Assembly: GCA_963580455.1 (NCBI GenBank) | Contig: OY756961.1 | Span: 9,467,001 to 9,531,000, forward strand | From: Euonymus europaeus | Lineage: Eukaryota; Streptophyta; Magnoliopsida; Celastrales; Celastraceae | Direction of reading: 5' to 3' | DNA length: 64,000 nt | Part shown: positions 43,174-54,942 of the stretch, in pieces | Layout of the letters: every line of letters begins with the position of its first letter | Numbering within the stretch: the first letter of the stretch is position 1 | The notes under the pieces: model-generated | Databases searched by the model: none | The model's input: the letters and a program-made list of their open reading frames with translations, nothing else | Told to the model about the DNA's origin: nothing | Position numbers and translations under genes: made by a program

Positions 43174-45067
43174 TGTCACGCCCCGACCCGTCGGCACGTG
43201 ACTTGTAGCTAAACCACACTCCCGACTCTTTCCTTTCCAAAACTCACAAAATATTTTAAATAGTATAATTATCGATATACTTAAAATATAGGTGTTAGAT
43301 ATTAGTACATAATTGTTTCATGTAACTGGCTGAGACTCCAACTCAGCAATCCTAATTCCCTGGGTCCCCTCAATCCTTACTCAGCACACCGGTCTGTACT
43401 CCAACTCCTCTCTCTTGCTTGCATTCGCTGTCCGACTGGTCACAACCATCTCAAGTGAGAATTAAAAAATTGAAAGTAAGGGGTGAGCCGAAACTCAGTA
43501 GGGAATACCGTATTCACACACAAAACATTCAAAAATAATTATTAACTGAAGCACGACAATTTAAATAACACTTCTATTTCTCAACCCTCCTCGAATGTCC
43601 GTCACCAACTCAACGCCTTTCAACCTCATTGCCGGAAACTATTTTCTCCGCTTTTTGACCTCCTCGTCGGAGGCAATCTACGAGTAAGGAAGGTAGGCAC
43701 TTTCTTATACCCGGGACTTGCCACCCCTTCACTATATGGCCGCATAATGAATCCTTACTCGGATTTCCACCCACTCTACGTACAGGGCCTTTTCCACATT
43801 ATCCCAATCTCCATATCACAATTCCCACAATTTACATAAAACCCCAATATAAGCAAATATTCAATCACATGCATTCAGTAATAAAACATCCCTTTCTCGA
43901 TGAAATGCAGGGGTACCATATAACGGAATCATTCACTACAACATCACACTATATCGCGACATGTACTCTCAAACATTCATACACAACCCATATTCAGCAG
44001 TAGGCACTTATGCCCGAGCATTCATTTCACATTTTACCACACCCCAAGAACTTCAATTAATTAAAACGCAAAAACCACAAAAATAACTTAGAATTAAGTA
44101 TTTCCTACCTCGTGAAGCGCGCCTCACATCTCACTCGAACCAATGTTTTTCCGTATAATTTTTCTGACGTACATCATTAGGCCTCATATACCAGTTCTAC
44201 ACCAAAATGCACATAAAGGTCACAAATATGTTCAAATACTGCATAAATACGTAAAATATATGATTTAGTTGAACAGGTAAATTTTTACCCGAAAAAGTCA
44301 AACGGTTCAAATAGTACTCGAAATACCCATATTCGGGTCACCAGAGATCCAACAACTTTCACCGAAAATCCCCAACTGGGCTTTGTAGTACTCACCTAGA
44401 AGAACTCAGCAGTGGTGGTCTTGCATCAATCGGAGGTCGGAGGAGGAAGAAATCGACCGTCAAAGCTTGTGGAGGCCGAAACTTTTGAGAGCTCTTCCCA
44501 GAGCTATACAGCTCCGTTTTGGACGATTCTCGAAGAGACGAAGAGATTGGTACCAATTTTGTGACCAACGGTGGCCGTACGAGGGAGATCGACTCTGCCA
44601 AAGTCTGACGTGCGAATGTCACGTTTTCTTTTTTTCTTCTCTGCTTGTTTCCTTTTTTTTCCTGTTTTCTTTTTTTTCTTTCCTTCTTGAAGCTAAATTC
44701 AGATATTTCTAAAGATTTGATTTCTTCTTCTTCTTTTTTTTTAAATCGTTTTTCCACTCTTCTACACTCTTCCGATTTAATGATTTAATAACCACCCATA
44801 ACAATTTCAATTTCTCAATTAACCATTTAACTTCTTTCTCTATTTTTTTCTTTTGCCAAAATAACATCCTCCAACAAATGTGATCCAACACCTCATAACT
44901 TATTAATTTCCATAATTCCTACCATCTTTAGTACTCATAATATATATAATTTTTTTTATATTAATTTAGTCTAACCCAAATTTAATTATCTGTTCCACTA
45001 TCGTATCATTGTGCACGTGTCACTCTCTTATTCATTATTTATATTATTCTCGAGTTTGGGTATCACA
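43174..45067 (-). repeat. 3' LTR of the nested element
   Basis: On the minus strand it starts TGTGATACCCAAACTCGAG at 45067, right after the polypurine tract, and ends ...GGGTCGGGGCGTGACA at 43174. The length is 1894 bp. The outer end abuts the target duplication. Confidence 0.8.
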
Positions 45068-45083
45068 TTCTCCTCCCCTTAAA
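45068..45083 (-). promoter_or_regulatory. Polypurine tract of the nested element
   Basis: On the minus strand TTTAAGGGGAGGAGAA directly precedes the LTR start TGTGATACCC. It follows the end of the chromodomain-like reading, as is usual in chromodomain gypsy elements. Confidence 0.75.
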
Positions 45084-45088
45084 TAATT

Positions 45089-45285
45089 TTGTCCCCGAAA
45101 TTTAAATTTAATCCCAATCTCACAATGTGGAACTTATTAGTTCTCCACCGCAAATTTAGCGCCTCGGTCACCCTTTTTACACAATGATTCTGCCACTTGG
45201 TATCACCAATACTCCGCCAATATAATTTAAGAAGCAACTCATATCTAGCATCAATTTTTTTTCCCTCTACAATAACCGATTTCCG
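45089..45285 (-). pseudogene. Chromodomain-like C-terminus of pol
   Basis: An open minus-strand reading of about 65 codons. It contains 'DARYELLLKLYWRSIGDTKW' and ends 'LNLNFGDKII' with a TAA, then the polypurine tract. Plant gypsy chromodomains have '-Y-x-VLVKW-x-G-...-ATWE' and end with 'FNLEDK' just before the tract; the position and spacing fit but several aromatic positions do not. A stop precedes it at about 45287. It is the only pol remnant in this element. Confidence 0.45.
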
Positions 45286-45692
45286 GGATCAATTTAGCAT
45301 AGAATTTCGAAACAAAAGACAACACAAGTCATATTTAAGAAGTCTTGATCAATAGTAATTCATCTCAATTAGTCCCACCGTGACCCCCCATCTCGGTCAC
45401 AATCATCCACTCACGCATACACCAGAATTTGTCATTAAATACCTTTACATTAGCATTGCAATAACCGAGCTACTGTGTCAAAGAATAATTCATAATTATC
45501 ACACGTGTGCTATCACACCACATAATCCTCACCAACTCACCCTTCCAACAACTTTCAAAGCACGATATATCAGTGAATAATCACCCTCTTGACATCGGCC
45601 TATCAGTGGCCCTTTTCAAATTAATACATCTGTACATCATTTGTTCTCATATATATAGCTGCCTTCCAACTATCTCACTCCAACCCCGTCAA

Positions 45693-45720
45693 TTTATATA
45701 TATATATATATAATATATAT
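45693..45720. repeat. TA microsatellite
   Basis: An almost uninterrupted TA/AT tract within the body of the nested element. Smaller TA patches occur at 35068-35085 and 62243-62262, in the two related gypsy-3 LTRs. Confidence 0.9.
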
Positions 45721-47055
45721 CCAGTATTAAATTTTTATATTATTAACAATTATCACATCAGAATGGCCACATCATCATGAGCACAGAGTTACTACTCATA
45801 ATTAACATTATCAATTGAAAGTAAATTCCACACATCTCCTCACTAATTAATATCTCCACGCAACTCAAAACTTCACGAACTCATGCAAGAGATTTCAAAA
45901 CAGATATCAAATCACCATATCAATTTGTAAGTTACAATTTTTTTAAAATTAGCATCATTCCAACTTTTTTTTATTTTTAAAATAAGCAGCTCAAACCAGC
46001 AACGCCACGGCAAATATTCAACAACAATTTACTATCACATAAATAATTTTATTAAACAACATTAGATTAAATAACTTGTCCACCAACTATAGCCCATTAA
46101 TTATCTAGTGCAACACCTGAATTTTTATTCACTAGATGTGCAAGTTTAACACAAGGTCACATCAATTCATTTCATTAATATTGCTAGTCGCCCTGAGCTA
46201 GCAACTACCAAAGATTTCTAGCGACCACACAGCATGACAAACGTGACCAATCCGATCCACGTCACAATCATTGAAACTGAGTACCCCTAGAACTCATTAG
46301 TTACTTGATTCCACTATGGTAGTGGCCCCTACAAAGAAAGGTCCAAATAATCTAGTGAGACATGAGACCGGAGTTCTCTCTATGGAACCCCCCAGGTAAA
46401 GTCAACTTCACATTTAAAATTCACAACCAATGAACCCGACTACCTTATCTAGCTTTAAGGTTGAATAATCACACCAGAAACTACAAGGAAATTCCAAGTT
46501 AACTCTATCATGTTATCAAGCACAGCACAATACCAACACTTCAAACATTCTGCTCGAGAATCTTGTCTACAGCAAGCAGAGCAAAATATTACCAAGTTAG
46601 GTATCTTCTAACTCCATTGTAACCCAACAATAACCTGAATAGGTTGCCACGTACCTCGAAAAAAAATCATTTATTACCCCTTCGTCTTAGTTATTACACT
46701 TAATAGCACCATCCTAACACACAACACCATTATTTAATATTACCACTCACCATTCAGTTTTTTTTTCACTCAAACAATTATCAGCCTTGTAAGACGACAA
46801 ATCTAAGTTGTTCTCGGGATATGGGCTTTGATATTATCACTTCCCAGATAAAAGAAACCGAATACTGACACAACAAATTTGGGTAGATGAGCCCGTTCTT
46901 ATCCTACTGGCCCGTCATCCACCCATAACGACACGTGTTTCTTGAATAAATAATTTCATCCTTATCCATCTAAACTCTCATTCTATTTAACCTTCATACT
47001 AGAGAGGCTCAACCAATCTCCATAGAGTTCAGTACCCTTGCTTCCCCTCTACTCC

Positions 47056-47349
47056 ATGGATACCCATTCTCATGATAACTCTTCCCATATACTCCACAAG
47101 TTGCAAGAAATACAGAGGCAACTCCAAGTCGTGGAGGGGATATATGACCAAATCATATCCAAACTCGACTTCATAATCCGGCTAGCAGCACTGCCAGAGA
47201 ATAATCAGAATGTTACGTTGGCCACAACCAGCCTAAACAATGACTATGTCGACCCATACACCACTAGCTCCAATTACCTTCTCGGGTCACTCCCTCGTAT
47301 CGAGCCATACAACACGGAGGAATGGGCTGGATGGTTTGACCACTGCTAG
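47056..47349 (+). CDS. 97-aa ORF, gag-like, antisense to the nested element
   Basis: The ATG at 47056 (an in-frame ATG also lies at 47038) opens MDTHSHDNSSHILHKLQEIQ, an N-terminal coiled coil of about 40 residues. It ends with 'LPRIEPYNTEEWAGWFDHC'. The P-x-x-x-x-Y/F-x-x-E-x-x-x-GW-x pattern resembles the start of gypsy capsid domains ('P-x-F-x-G-x-x-x-x-GW'). The stop TAG is at 47347. A 'ctatttaacc' TATA-like word lies near 46984 and an ACACGTGT G-box at about 46932, and the downstream DNA is AT-rich like a 3' UTR. It could be a gag stub from another insertion or a small antisense gene. I do not know its function. Confidence 0.35.
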   Translation: MDTHSHDNSSHILHKLQEIQRQLQVVEGIYDQIISKLDFIIRLAALPENNQNVTLATTSLNNDYVDPYTTSSNYLLGSLPRIEPYNTEEWAGWFDHC

Positions 47350-48482
47350 GTAGTACCAATAACATACCTACTAGTATGTCCTCGTCCTGGTCTGTACTAT
47401 TTTCTACTATCCATGTACAAATTCCCATAATCTACCATTGTATTATCTTCGCTTGTTGGCTTTGAGGTTTGCCCACATATATGCTATGTATAATAGTCAT
47501 GTTTTGTAATGCTATAATATCATTTGATGTACTACTGCCATATCCTCTAATGTAAAAAATATTTTTTTTTTTGCTTCCCCCTTTCCCGGTTTAGTTTATA
47601 ACTCATATGCTTCCACAAAGTTATACGTAACCACAATCTTTAACTCCCAACTATGCTTATAATCCAAAACTTTAATGTCTATGTCACACAATATATAGCC
47701 GCTCTTATTCACGTAATCAAATAAGGTGAACACCCCATTATTCCAACATATATCACCTGGGATTTACATGCTTATGATTCAACCTATGAACCAATTTCAA
47801 CCTCAACTTGTTGTCACAAGTTGTTCCATTAGAACCGCACCTTTAGTCAATAAGTGCTAAACAAAGTTTCTTCCATATTCTCATTGACCATAAATAACGA
47901 ACCACATGTACTTACATTCAGCATTTTTTTAGCCAAACTTTAATTTGATAAACATACCATTATATCCACCAAAATTCTAGACTTGTCACATATCACTATA
48001 TAGATATCCAATTTTCCGAATGCTCAAACATTCTACTTGCGCCCAACACCATAACTGTACTTCTCATCAACCAGTATGGCACTGCTACTCACAGTTCGAC
48101 AACCACTTTGTATTATATCATGCCACATTATTAACTCTAACTCTATATACTAGTATGTCCACTCACTCAAATTGGCCAAGAACCATCAATAATAATTTCC
48201 ATTATTACCTTCGGCAACTAGCATCACAAATAGACAAAGCAAAGTCATAAATCCCAATTTACGCACCATCTAACAGGAACAACTCAAAATCTCTACATGT
48301 TCCATTCAGTCACAATTATAGCACAAGAAGGCATAAATTCTACCTCCCCAGCTTGCTAAAGTCAAGATATTCCCTATAAGGACAATCAATTTACCTAATC
48401 ATCAAATTCTTTTACCATAAGAATTTTCACTCCTCCCACTAAAACTTCCATATCACCTGTTGGGGAACCAATTTTGATAATG

Positions 48483-48543
48483 ATGTTTATCACCTCGACC
48501 AGCCGAGGTGATAAACATGATGTTTATCACCTCGACCAGCCGA
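48483..48543. repeat. Perfect 15-bp-stem palindrome plus a third arm
   Basis: ATGTTTATCACCTCG (48483-48497), a 6-nt loop ACCAGC, then its exact reverse complement (48504-48518). A second forward copy of the 25-bp left arm plus loop (gatgtttatcacctcgacca and five more) follows at 48519-48543. The forward-reverse-forward order suggests template switching. Confidence 0.9.
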
Positions 48544-49944
48544 AAGGTCCTACAATAGACTACAGTCCAGACCACATTTAATCCAAACCATGGAAAATTC
48601 ACTTAGCGTCTCAATCATTACAATCCATTATAATCATCAGTATTGTTGTTACCTACTGTACTCACTTTAACTAGTATATCATGTAGTTCACGGCTAACTA
48701 GCCATATTAGTGTTAATTAAAATCTCACAATTATAAGCGCTGCAACACCACTTCACCACCACTATAATAACTAGTGATCACATTCCTTCTCATCTAGACT
48801 TCTCAATTATCAAAAGTAATAACTTCATGTATAAACACTCAAACTCAGCCTAGCACTGATTACATAATTAGAATAACCTACCTTTCATTATGAAGTACAT
48901 CACCCATAAATTCCACGTATCACATGCAGAGCACTGAAACCACTTTCATTTCAATTTGTTGTAAACTTAAAGTGCGCACTTCTTACAACTCAGTAATTAG
49001 CCACATACCAGCGTCACCATTATTAAAGCATGGAACCCATATAACATCAATTCATCTCAAGGTTAAGTATATGGCCATCTCAACTCAGATCAAGTAGGTT
49101 CTTATAATCAATCCATCGGGCATAACCGAGTATAACACATGATTTACATTCACTTCAGTTCAACATTCAATGCAACACCCAACAAATCTTTCCAAGTTGA
49201 TGTTAACGACATATACATAAATGTAGTCACTACCACTTGAAAGACTCAAATCACATAATCACTGAATTACCATCCCAAAAATTCATAATAAACAAACTCA
49301 TGAAAAATTACTTCAATTTAAGATTATTTTCCCCGAACTCACCCCTGTTGAAGCTGGTATTCCCATACATGGAATACAATCACCCTCTTCCTCACAAAAT
49401 TTTGCTTGAATTCACCATCAAATTAACACATAACAACAGCCAAGCAAAACAGGTGAAAAACACAATCTCACTATCAAATTAACTAAAACTGCAACTCACA
49501 AATTTTAAGTTACGCCACCAGACTTATTATCAATTATGGTACTCTCTACCAATCATGCAACACCAATTTAACAGGCACCCCGACGCTATCCGCCAACCAA
49601 ACTACTTCAACAACATTTTAACAATAATTAATTTTTTTTCAATACACGCAACACTTCTCAAGCGTACATACTCCAAAAATCATCATCCATGGCACATAAT
49701 TTATTAATTAAATTTTCAAGTCACTCCTGAGTTATATCGTCCCGTACTCATTCTTATTTTTTTAATTTTTTTTTCATCCTTCAACCGATATATCGGTCAT
49801 GCTACACACGCATGTCTGTCAATGAGCTAACAAAGAACCTTTAAAATATATCTCACACGGTACTATTCGTACCTTCTCGATCGGTTGCGAGGCAAAAGAC
49901 AGGACTGGTGTACATACCCCCCATTCAGTCCTAAGTCCAACCCA

Positions 49945-50014
49945 CTGCTTCGATACCACCTTGTCATGCCCCGACCCGCCAACACATCAAGTGCCAGCGG
50001 GTCAGGGCGTGACA
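49945..50014 (-). other. Primer-binding site and 53-bp 5' LTR remnant
   Basis: On the minus strand, TGTCACGCCCTGACCCGC at 50014-49997 and GCGGGTCGGGGCATGACA at 49979-49962 form a near-perfect inverted repeat around a 17-nt loop. Next comes AGGTGGTATCGAAGCAGTGG, a tRNA-Met-type primer-binding site. The 3' end of this 53-bp unit matches the end of the 1.9-kb 3' LTR, but its start does not match that LTR's start. Confidence 0.7.
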
Positions 50015-50302
50015 GGAGAAATCATCAAAACCCAATTTCAACAACTCCCCCCTCTCTCTCTCTACGTGACACTGAAGGAACAAGAAGAAATGTTGTGGCT
50101 TTTACCTAGATTTTCCGCAAAATGATGATAATGCCCCTCCCTTTCACAATCACTCATTTATCTTCCAAAATTCATAACAAATCCAATATAACTCTGATTC
50201 AGGTGATTCTTGCGCCAATATTTTTCTAATAACGTCTAGTATTTATTAAAAATATTTAATTTGAAAAATCATTTTTAAAAAAATTGGGTTCAGGATATTA
50301 CA
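50015..50302 (-). repeat. Gypsy-2 3' LTR, second part
   Basis: It begins with the GGAGA duplication and continues 'aatcatcaaaacccaatttc', which aligns with 56207 onward in the 5' LTR. It ends ...GGATATTACA on the plus strand, so the LTR starts TGTAATATCC at 50302. Confidence 0.8.
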
Positions 50303-50336
50303 ACCCCCCCTCCCCCCCCCCCCCCCCCCCGAAAAA
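50303..50336 (-). promoter_or_regulatory. Polypurine tract of gypsy-2, expanded to a G-run
   Basis: The plus strand has seven C, one T, nineteen C, then gaaaaag, directly next to the LTR edge. On the minus strand this is a purine tract with runs of 19 and 7 guanines immediately before TGTAATATCC. Such a run is far longer than usual for plant gypsy tracts. Confidence 0.8.
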
Positions 50337-51760
50337 GCAATTTCGTCCTCAAAATTATACAACTAGTAGATAATAATAATAATAATAAATCGATAGTAGA
50401 AATAATCAGTAAAAATCAAGGAAGTACCTAGGTAGTAAACAAGTTCGGATAGCGCTCCCACAAATCCGACTCCACCTCCCAAGTAGCCTCCTCAACTCCA
50501 TAATGTTGCCATAACACCTTAACCAAGCATATGGTCTTCGAACGCAATCTTCATATCTGGCTATCCAAAATCCGAACCGGACCTACCTCATAAGCAGTAT
50601 ACTCTCCAATCTCCAGAGTCGACCAATCAATGATATGGGGGGGATCGTGATGATACCTCCGTAATATGGAAACATGAAACACACTGTGATGAACCCCGGA
50701 AAACTGTGCGGGAATACCAATCTATAAGCCAAACTCCCCCAGTCTCTCCAAGATCTCAAATGGTCTAATGAACCTAGGGCTAACTTTTCCCGATGTACCA
50801 AAACGTTGTACCCCTCACCTAGGACTAACCTTGAGGAATACATGATCACCTACCTAAAACTCTAGAGGCCTCTGCCTCTGATCTACGTAACTCTTTTGAA
50901 GTGACTGAGTCAGAAGTCGCTGTATGATAACTACCACAGCCTTATTGGTCTGCTGAATCAAATCTTGTCCCAATAAGGGTTTGTCCTCAACCTCTGACCA
51001 ACAAAGTGGTGACCTGCATGGTCTACCATAAAGTGCCTCAAATGGCGCCATCTGAATACTACTCTGGTAAGAGTTGTTATACAAAAACTCTACTAGTGGG
51101 TTGTGCGTCTCCCAATCAACCTTGAAATCCAAAACACATGATCGAAGCATGTTCTCAAAAATTTGTATAGTCCTCTGACTATGTCCGTCAGTCTATGGGT
51201 GAAATGTTGTACTGAAACTCAACATCGTCCCCAAAGTGTCATAAAAGCTACTTCAAAAGCAAAAGGTGAAACGAGGATCCCTATCAGATATAATGGACAC
51301 GGGTACCCCATGTAGCCGTATGACATCTTGAATGTAGAGTCTGGTAAGTGCCTCCACCAAGTCAATCTTCTAAATCGATAAAATGAGAGCGATCTTCGTC
51401 AATCAATCAACAACAACCCACACGCCATCATGTCTCCTCACGGTCCTCGGTAAACCCATCATAAAGTCCATACACACATGTTTCCACTTCCACTCAGGTA
51501 GTGGAAGCAGCTAAACAATCGATAAGGTCTCATATGCTCTGCCTTCACTTGCTGACAGGTAAGGTATCTCATCACAGTTTGGGCCACATCTCTCTGCAGT
51601 CCGCTCCACCAATATTGTCTCATTAAATCTGGATACATCTTAGTAGCACCAGGATGTATCGCGAACTGAGAATAGTATGCCTCCATAAGTATCTCATCTC
51701 TCAACTCAGCATCATCTGGAACTACCAGTCGGCCTCTAAAACGAACTCCTCCATCAGCAC
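50337..51760 (-). pseudogene. Gypsy-2 integrase and chromodomain
   Basis: Minus strand: zinc-finger region 'AIHPGATKMYPDLMRQYWW' with 'YLTCQQVKAEHMRP' (51680-51500). The first His of the usual H-x-H pair and the first Cys of C-x-x-C are both Tyr here. Stops follow. The late core reads 'WETHNPLVEFLYNNSYQSSI' and 'MAPFEALYGRPCRSPLCW' (51130-50990). After a frame change there are 'SPRFIRPFEIL' and 'YHHDPPHII' (about 50780-50640), and a chromodomain 'VLWQHYGVEEATWEVESDLW' (about 50520-50440). At least four frame breaks. Confidence 0.7.
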
Positions 51761-51761
51761 C

Positions 51762-53170
51762 TCAAATCCATCCATCCATATCCTTGATATCATCAAAAGT
51801 CGCATCACCAAGATGTGCATCAAACACTTTCTGTACTAGTGCTGAAAGACTCACCAAACTCCTTAAGAAGCATTTATCACCTCTATCATCAACATCTAGT
51901 CGATACTGTCCAATGGTGTCCACCAAATTAAACTTCCAAAGTGACAATCGTGCCACTATCAACCTCCTAGCCAAGGCGTCAGCCACCATGTTGGCCTTGC
52001 CTGGATGACACTACAATGAGACATCATAATCTCGAAGATACTTCATCCATCTTCGCTGCCACTGATTTAGATCCTTCTATGTGAATATGTGTCGTAAACT
52101 CTTGTGATCTGAAAAGACCTCAAACTGCTCCCCATAAAGGTAATGCCTCAACTACTTAAGTGCAAACACTATAGCAACCAACTCCAAATCATGTACGGGA
52201 TAATTCCTCTCATGCGACTTAAACAGTCATGAAGCCACCCTCTCCTGCTGCATGAGCACGCAACCTAATCTGATCCCTGAAGCATCACAATATACATGGT
52301 AACCTAAACCACTATCTGGAATGGTAAAAAATATGAGGTGATATGAGTTGGGTATTCAGCTCCCAAAAAGTCTGCTCGCATCTATCAGTCCACACAAAAG
52401 GAACACCCTTCTATGTCAACTCAGTCATCAATGCAGTAATCCATGAAAATCCCTCTATAAACCTCCTGTAGTAACCTTCCAATCCCAAGAAACTAGGAAT
52501 CTCTCCCACTGTCCTTAAAGTCCCTTAATCCAACACGGCCTCCACCTTAGTAGGATCCACTGCCACTTAATCTCTAGATATCACATGCCCCAAGAATCTC
52601 ACCTGAGTCGCCCAAAACTCACACTTACTTAGCTTGGTATAGAGTTGATGCTTCCTGAGTGTCTGCATAACAATCTCCAAATGTCTTTTATGCCCCTCCT
52701 CTATGGCCGAATATATCATTATGTCATCGATGAAAACTATCACAAATTGGTCAAGATATTGTCTGAACACCATATGCATCAAGTCCATGAAAGCTGCTGG
52801 GGCATTAGTAAGCCCAAATGGCATGACCAAGAACTCATAATAACCATACCGAGTACGGAATGCTATCTTCGATATGTCCTCCTCCCGAATCCTAAGCTGG
52901 AGATAGCCTGACCTGAGATCAATCTTGGAGTGACTACCCCTCAATTGATCAAACAAATCATTTATCCTCGGTAATGAGTACATGTTCATCACAATCACCC
53001 TATTTAACTGTCTGTAGTCTACACACATTCTCATCGATCCGTCCTTCTTCTTCACAAAGAGGATTGGAGCACCCCCATGGTGAAGTACTGGGTCTGATAA
53101 ATCCTCGACCTTGCAACTCTCGCAATTGCCTATCCAACTCCCTCAACTTTGCTGGAGCCATCATATAGGG
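51762..53170 (-). pseudogene. Gypsy-2 reverse transcriptase and RNase H
   Basis: An open minus-strand frame, 53055-52567, covers the RT palm: '[13 protein letters not shown]', '[14 protein letters not shown]' (Leu where the family has His), '[21 protein letters not shown]', catalytic 'FIDDI' at about 52730, and '[16 protein letters not shown]'. RT continues broken to about 52400. RNase H then reads in fragments to 51762, with 'VADALARR' near its end (51985). Upstream, 53168-53056 has the RT N-terminus with a frameshift. Confidence 0.75.
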
Positions 53171-53745
53171 TGGAATAGAAATTGACTATGTACCCGAATA
53201 TAACTCAATCACAAAGTCAATCTCTCGTTGTGGTGGTAACCCTGGCAACTCCTCAGGAAACATGTCCAAGTACTCTTTTACCAGTAGCACAGCAGTGATA
53301 GCCTCAATCTCCGATGTAAAAGTCAAACTTGCCACTAGACAGTCAATATACCATGATTTGTCGAGGAAGTATGAACACGAAATAACCCAAGACCCACAAA
53401 AACTAACTCGCCTAGATGGTGATGTCAGTGTGACCCTACGTTCTGTACAATCTATCACAGCATCATAGTCAATCAACTAGTCCAATCCAAGTATCACATC
53501 ATAGTCAGTAAACTCCATGACATATAAGTCTGCTCGAAACTCATGACTAGCAAATCAAAAGATACAACCCCTACAGATGCCTTTCACCAGTTTATCTGAT
53601 CCCAACGGAGAATCCACTGCTAATCTCTTATCCAAACCTGAAATCTCTAACCCCAATGCCTCAACAAAAAATGTAGAAATAAATGAATGTGTGGCACCGG
53701 TATCAAATAAAAAACGCACCAAAGAACTGAAAAGTAGCACTCTAC
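53171..53745 (-). pseudogene. Gypsy-2 aspartic protease
   Basis: The minus strand contains 'FLFDTGATHSFISTFF' (about 53710), the intact D-T-G retropepsin site. 'MIDYDAVIDCTERRVTL' (about 53470) and 'LPGLPPQREIDFVIEL' (about 53250), the start of the RT region, follow. A stop at 53555 separates the two halves. Confidence 0.75.
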
Positions 53746-53746
53746 C

Positions 53747-54942
53747 TCAAATGAAATCACGGTCTGGTGTTGGCTCGGGTGCAACTGCATAAACTCCTGC
53801 TCTCTGGCCCTGTCTCTGGTGCTGCTGTTGTCTCACTCGTGGTGCTGGAGTCTGGCCCCTCTTCCTGCTGGAGTTCTGGATGCTGGTACTACTGGAGTTG
53901 GGGCTCTCTGTCTTTTGCTTGGTGGTGTTGAGTCTCTCCTCGGGAAATCCCTTCGGTGTATGTCCTGGTAGTCCACAATAAAAGCACAATGGGTCATCCG
54001 CCCTGGAACACTCCGATCTCATATGTCCAGAATGACGAAAAAAATAGAATGGTCTTGATCTGGACCCTTGTCCCTGCCGCGGACCCTGATGTCCCTGTCT
54101 CTGAGAACTCTGCTACTGACCCTAACTCGAACGGTCCTGCCTCATATCTTAGGATCTCTACCCCTGTCCTGTTGGGGCCTCGATCTCTGGCCATCAGTCC
54201 TCTGTGTACTACTGCTCCTGGAGGTAGAAGAAGTATCCCTATAATTCCTCTTATGAAGCTCCCAATAATCTAGCGAATCAATCATACTCCTCTCTATATC
54301 AAGTGCTCTGTTAATGTACTCCCGGTAGGTGCGAACCATCATCCTGCTAAACGCTCTACAATGTGGGGTTTCAACCCGTGCTAAAACCTCAGTATCTTCT
54401 TCTACTCAGTGGCAATGTACTCCTCTCCATACTGACCAAGCTCCTCAAATCGTGCCTGATACTGTGACAACATCATATCTCTCTCTTGAATCAACTCTAA
54501 AAACTCCTTGGCCTTCACAACGCGAACAACCTGGGGAACATACTGTGCTAGGAACTGAGTCTCAAACTCTGATGATGGCATCTCCATACTCTCTCTACCG
54601 ATAGTCAAACTCTCCCACCTGACATAAGCGTCATCCTCTAAAAATTCTGAGGCCAATAATGCTCTTCTCTCATTCGGTATCCTAAGCATCAGCATTTGTC
54701 TCCCCAACTATCACAACCAATCCTTGTCCGCCTTAGGATCTACCACACCTCAATACACTGGGGTCTTGTCTTCCTCAATTGAGCTAACTTAGGGATGGAG
54801 GGGTCAACTGCTAGTGGTGTTGTCAAAGTTTGAACCATTTGACCTGCTCCTGATTGAATGATAAGTGGTAATTGAACAAGTGCACCGACTATGGTGTAAC
54901 AGCTGGAACAGTCTGTCTCTAAGTGCCGGTAATAGGCTTTGG
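53747..54942 (-). pseudogene. Gypsy-2 gag, N-terminus deleted
   Basis: The minus strand from 54942: a Pro/Ile-rich N-terminal remnant; a capsid with 'ERRALLASEFLEDDAYVRWE' and 'SSEFETQFLAQYVPQVVRVVKAKEFLEL' and 'YQARFEELGQYGEEYI' (54670-54410); a basic linker; then zinc knuckles 'SGHMRSEC' and 'CFYCGLPGHTPKGF', the second with Phe in place of its last Cys (53990-53940). A Gln/Arg-rich tail ends near 53747. The gag start, leader, primer-binding site and LTR end are missing: at 54943 the sequence joins mid-LTR. Confidence 0.75.

Larger units (their letters stand above)
43174..50014 (-). mobile_element. Non-autonomous LTR element nested in the gypsy-2 3' LTR
   Basis: Minus-strand order: 53-bp 5' LTR remnant (49962-50014), primer-binding site (about 49945-49961), 4.7 kb of mostly non-coding body, a chromodomain-like pol end, a polypurine tract and a 1.9-kb 3' LTR. 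A perfect GGAGA target duplication encloses it. No protease, RT or integrase is readable in the body. It is a large non-autonomous or deletion derivative of a chromodomain-type gypsy element. 45290-46850 and 47350-49940 hold no gene I can support. Confidence 0.8.

Noticed and set aside
44392..44757. Lys/Glu-rich 121-codon minus ORF
   Set aside because: It comes from a pyrimidine-rich tract in the LTR of the nested element; low complexity and no domain.
50303..50336. Possible sequencing vector or assembly gap at the poly-C run
   Set aside because: The run lies exactly at the polypurine-tract position next to the LTR edge and the sequence on both sides is continuous gypsy-2, so it is biological, though its length may be inaccurate.
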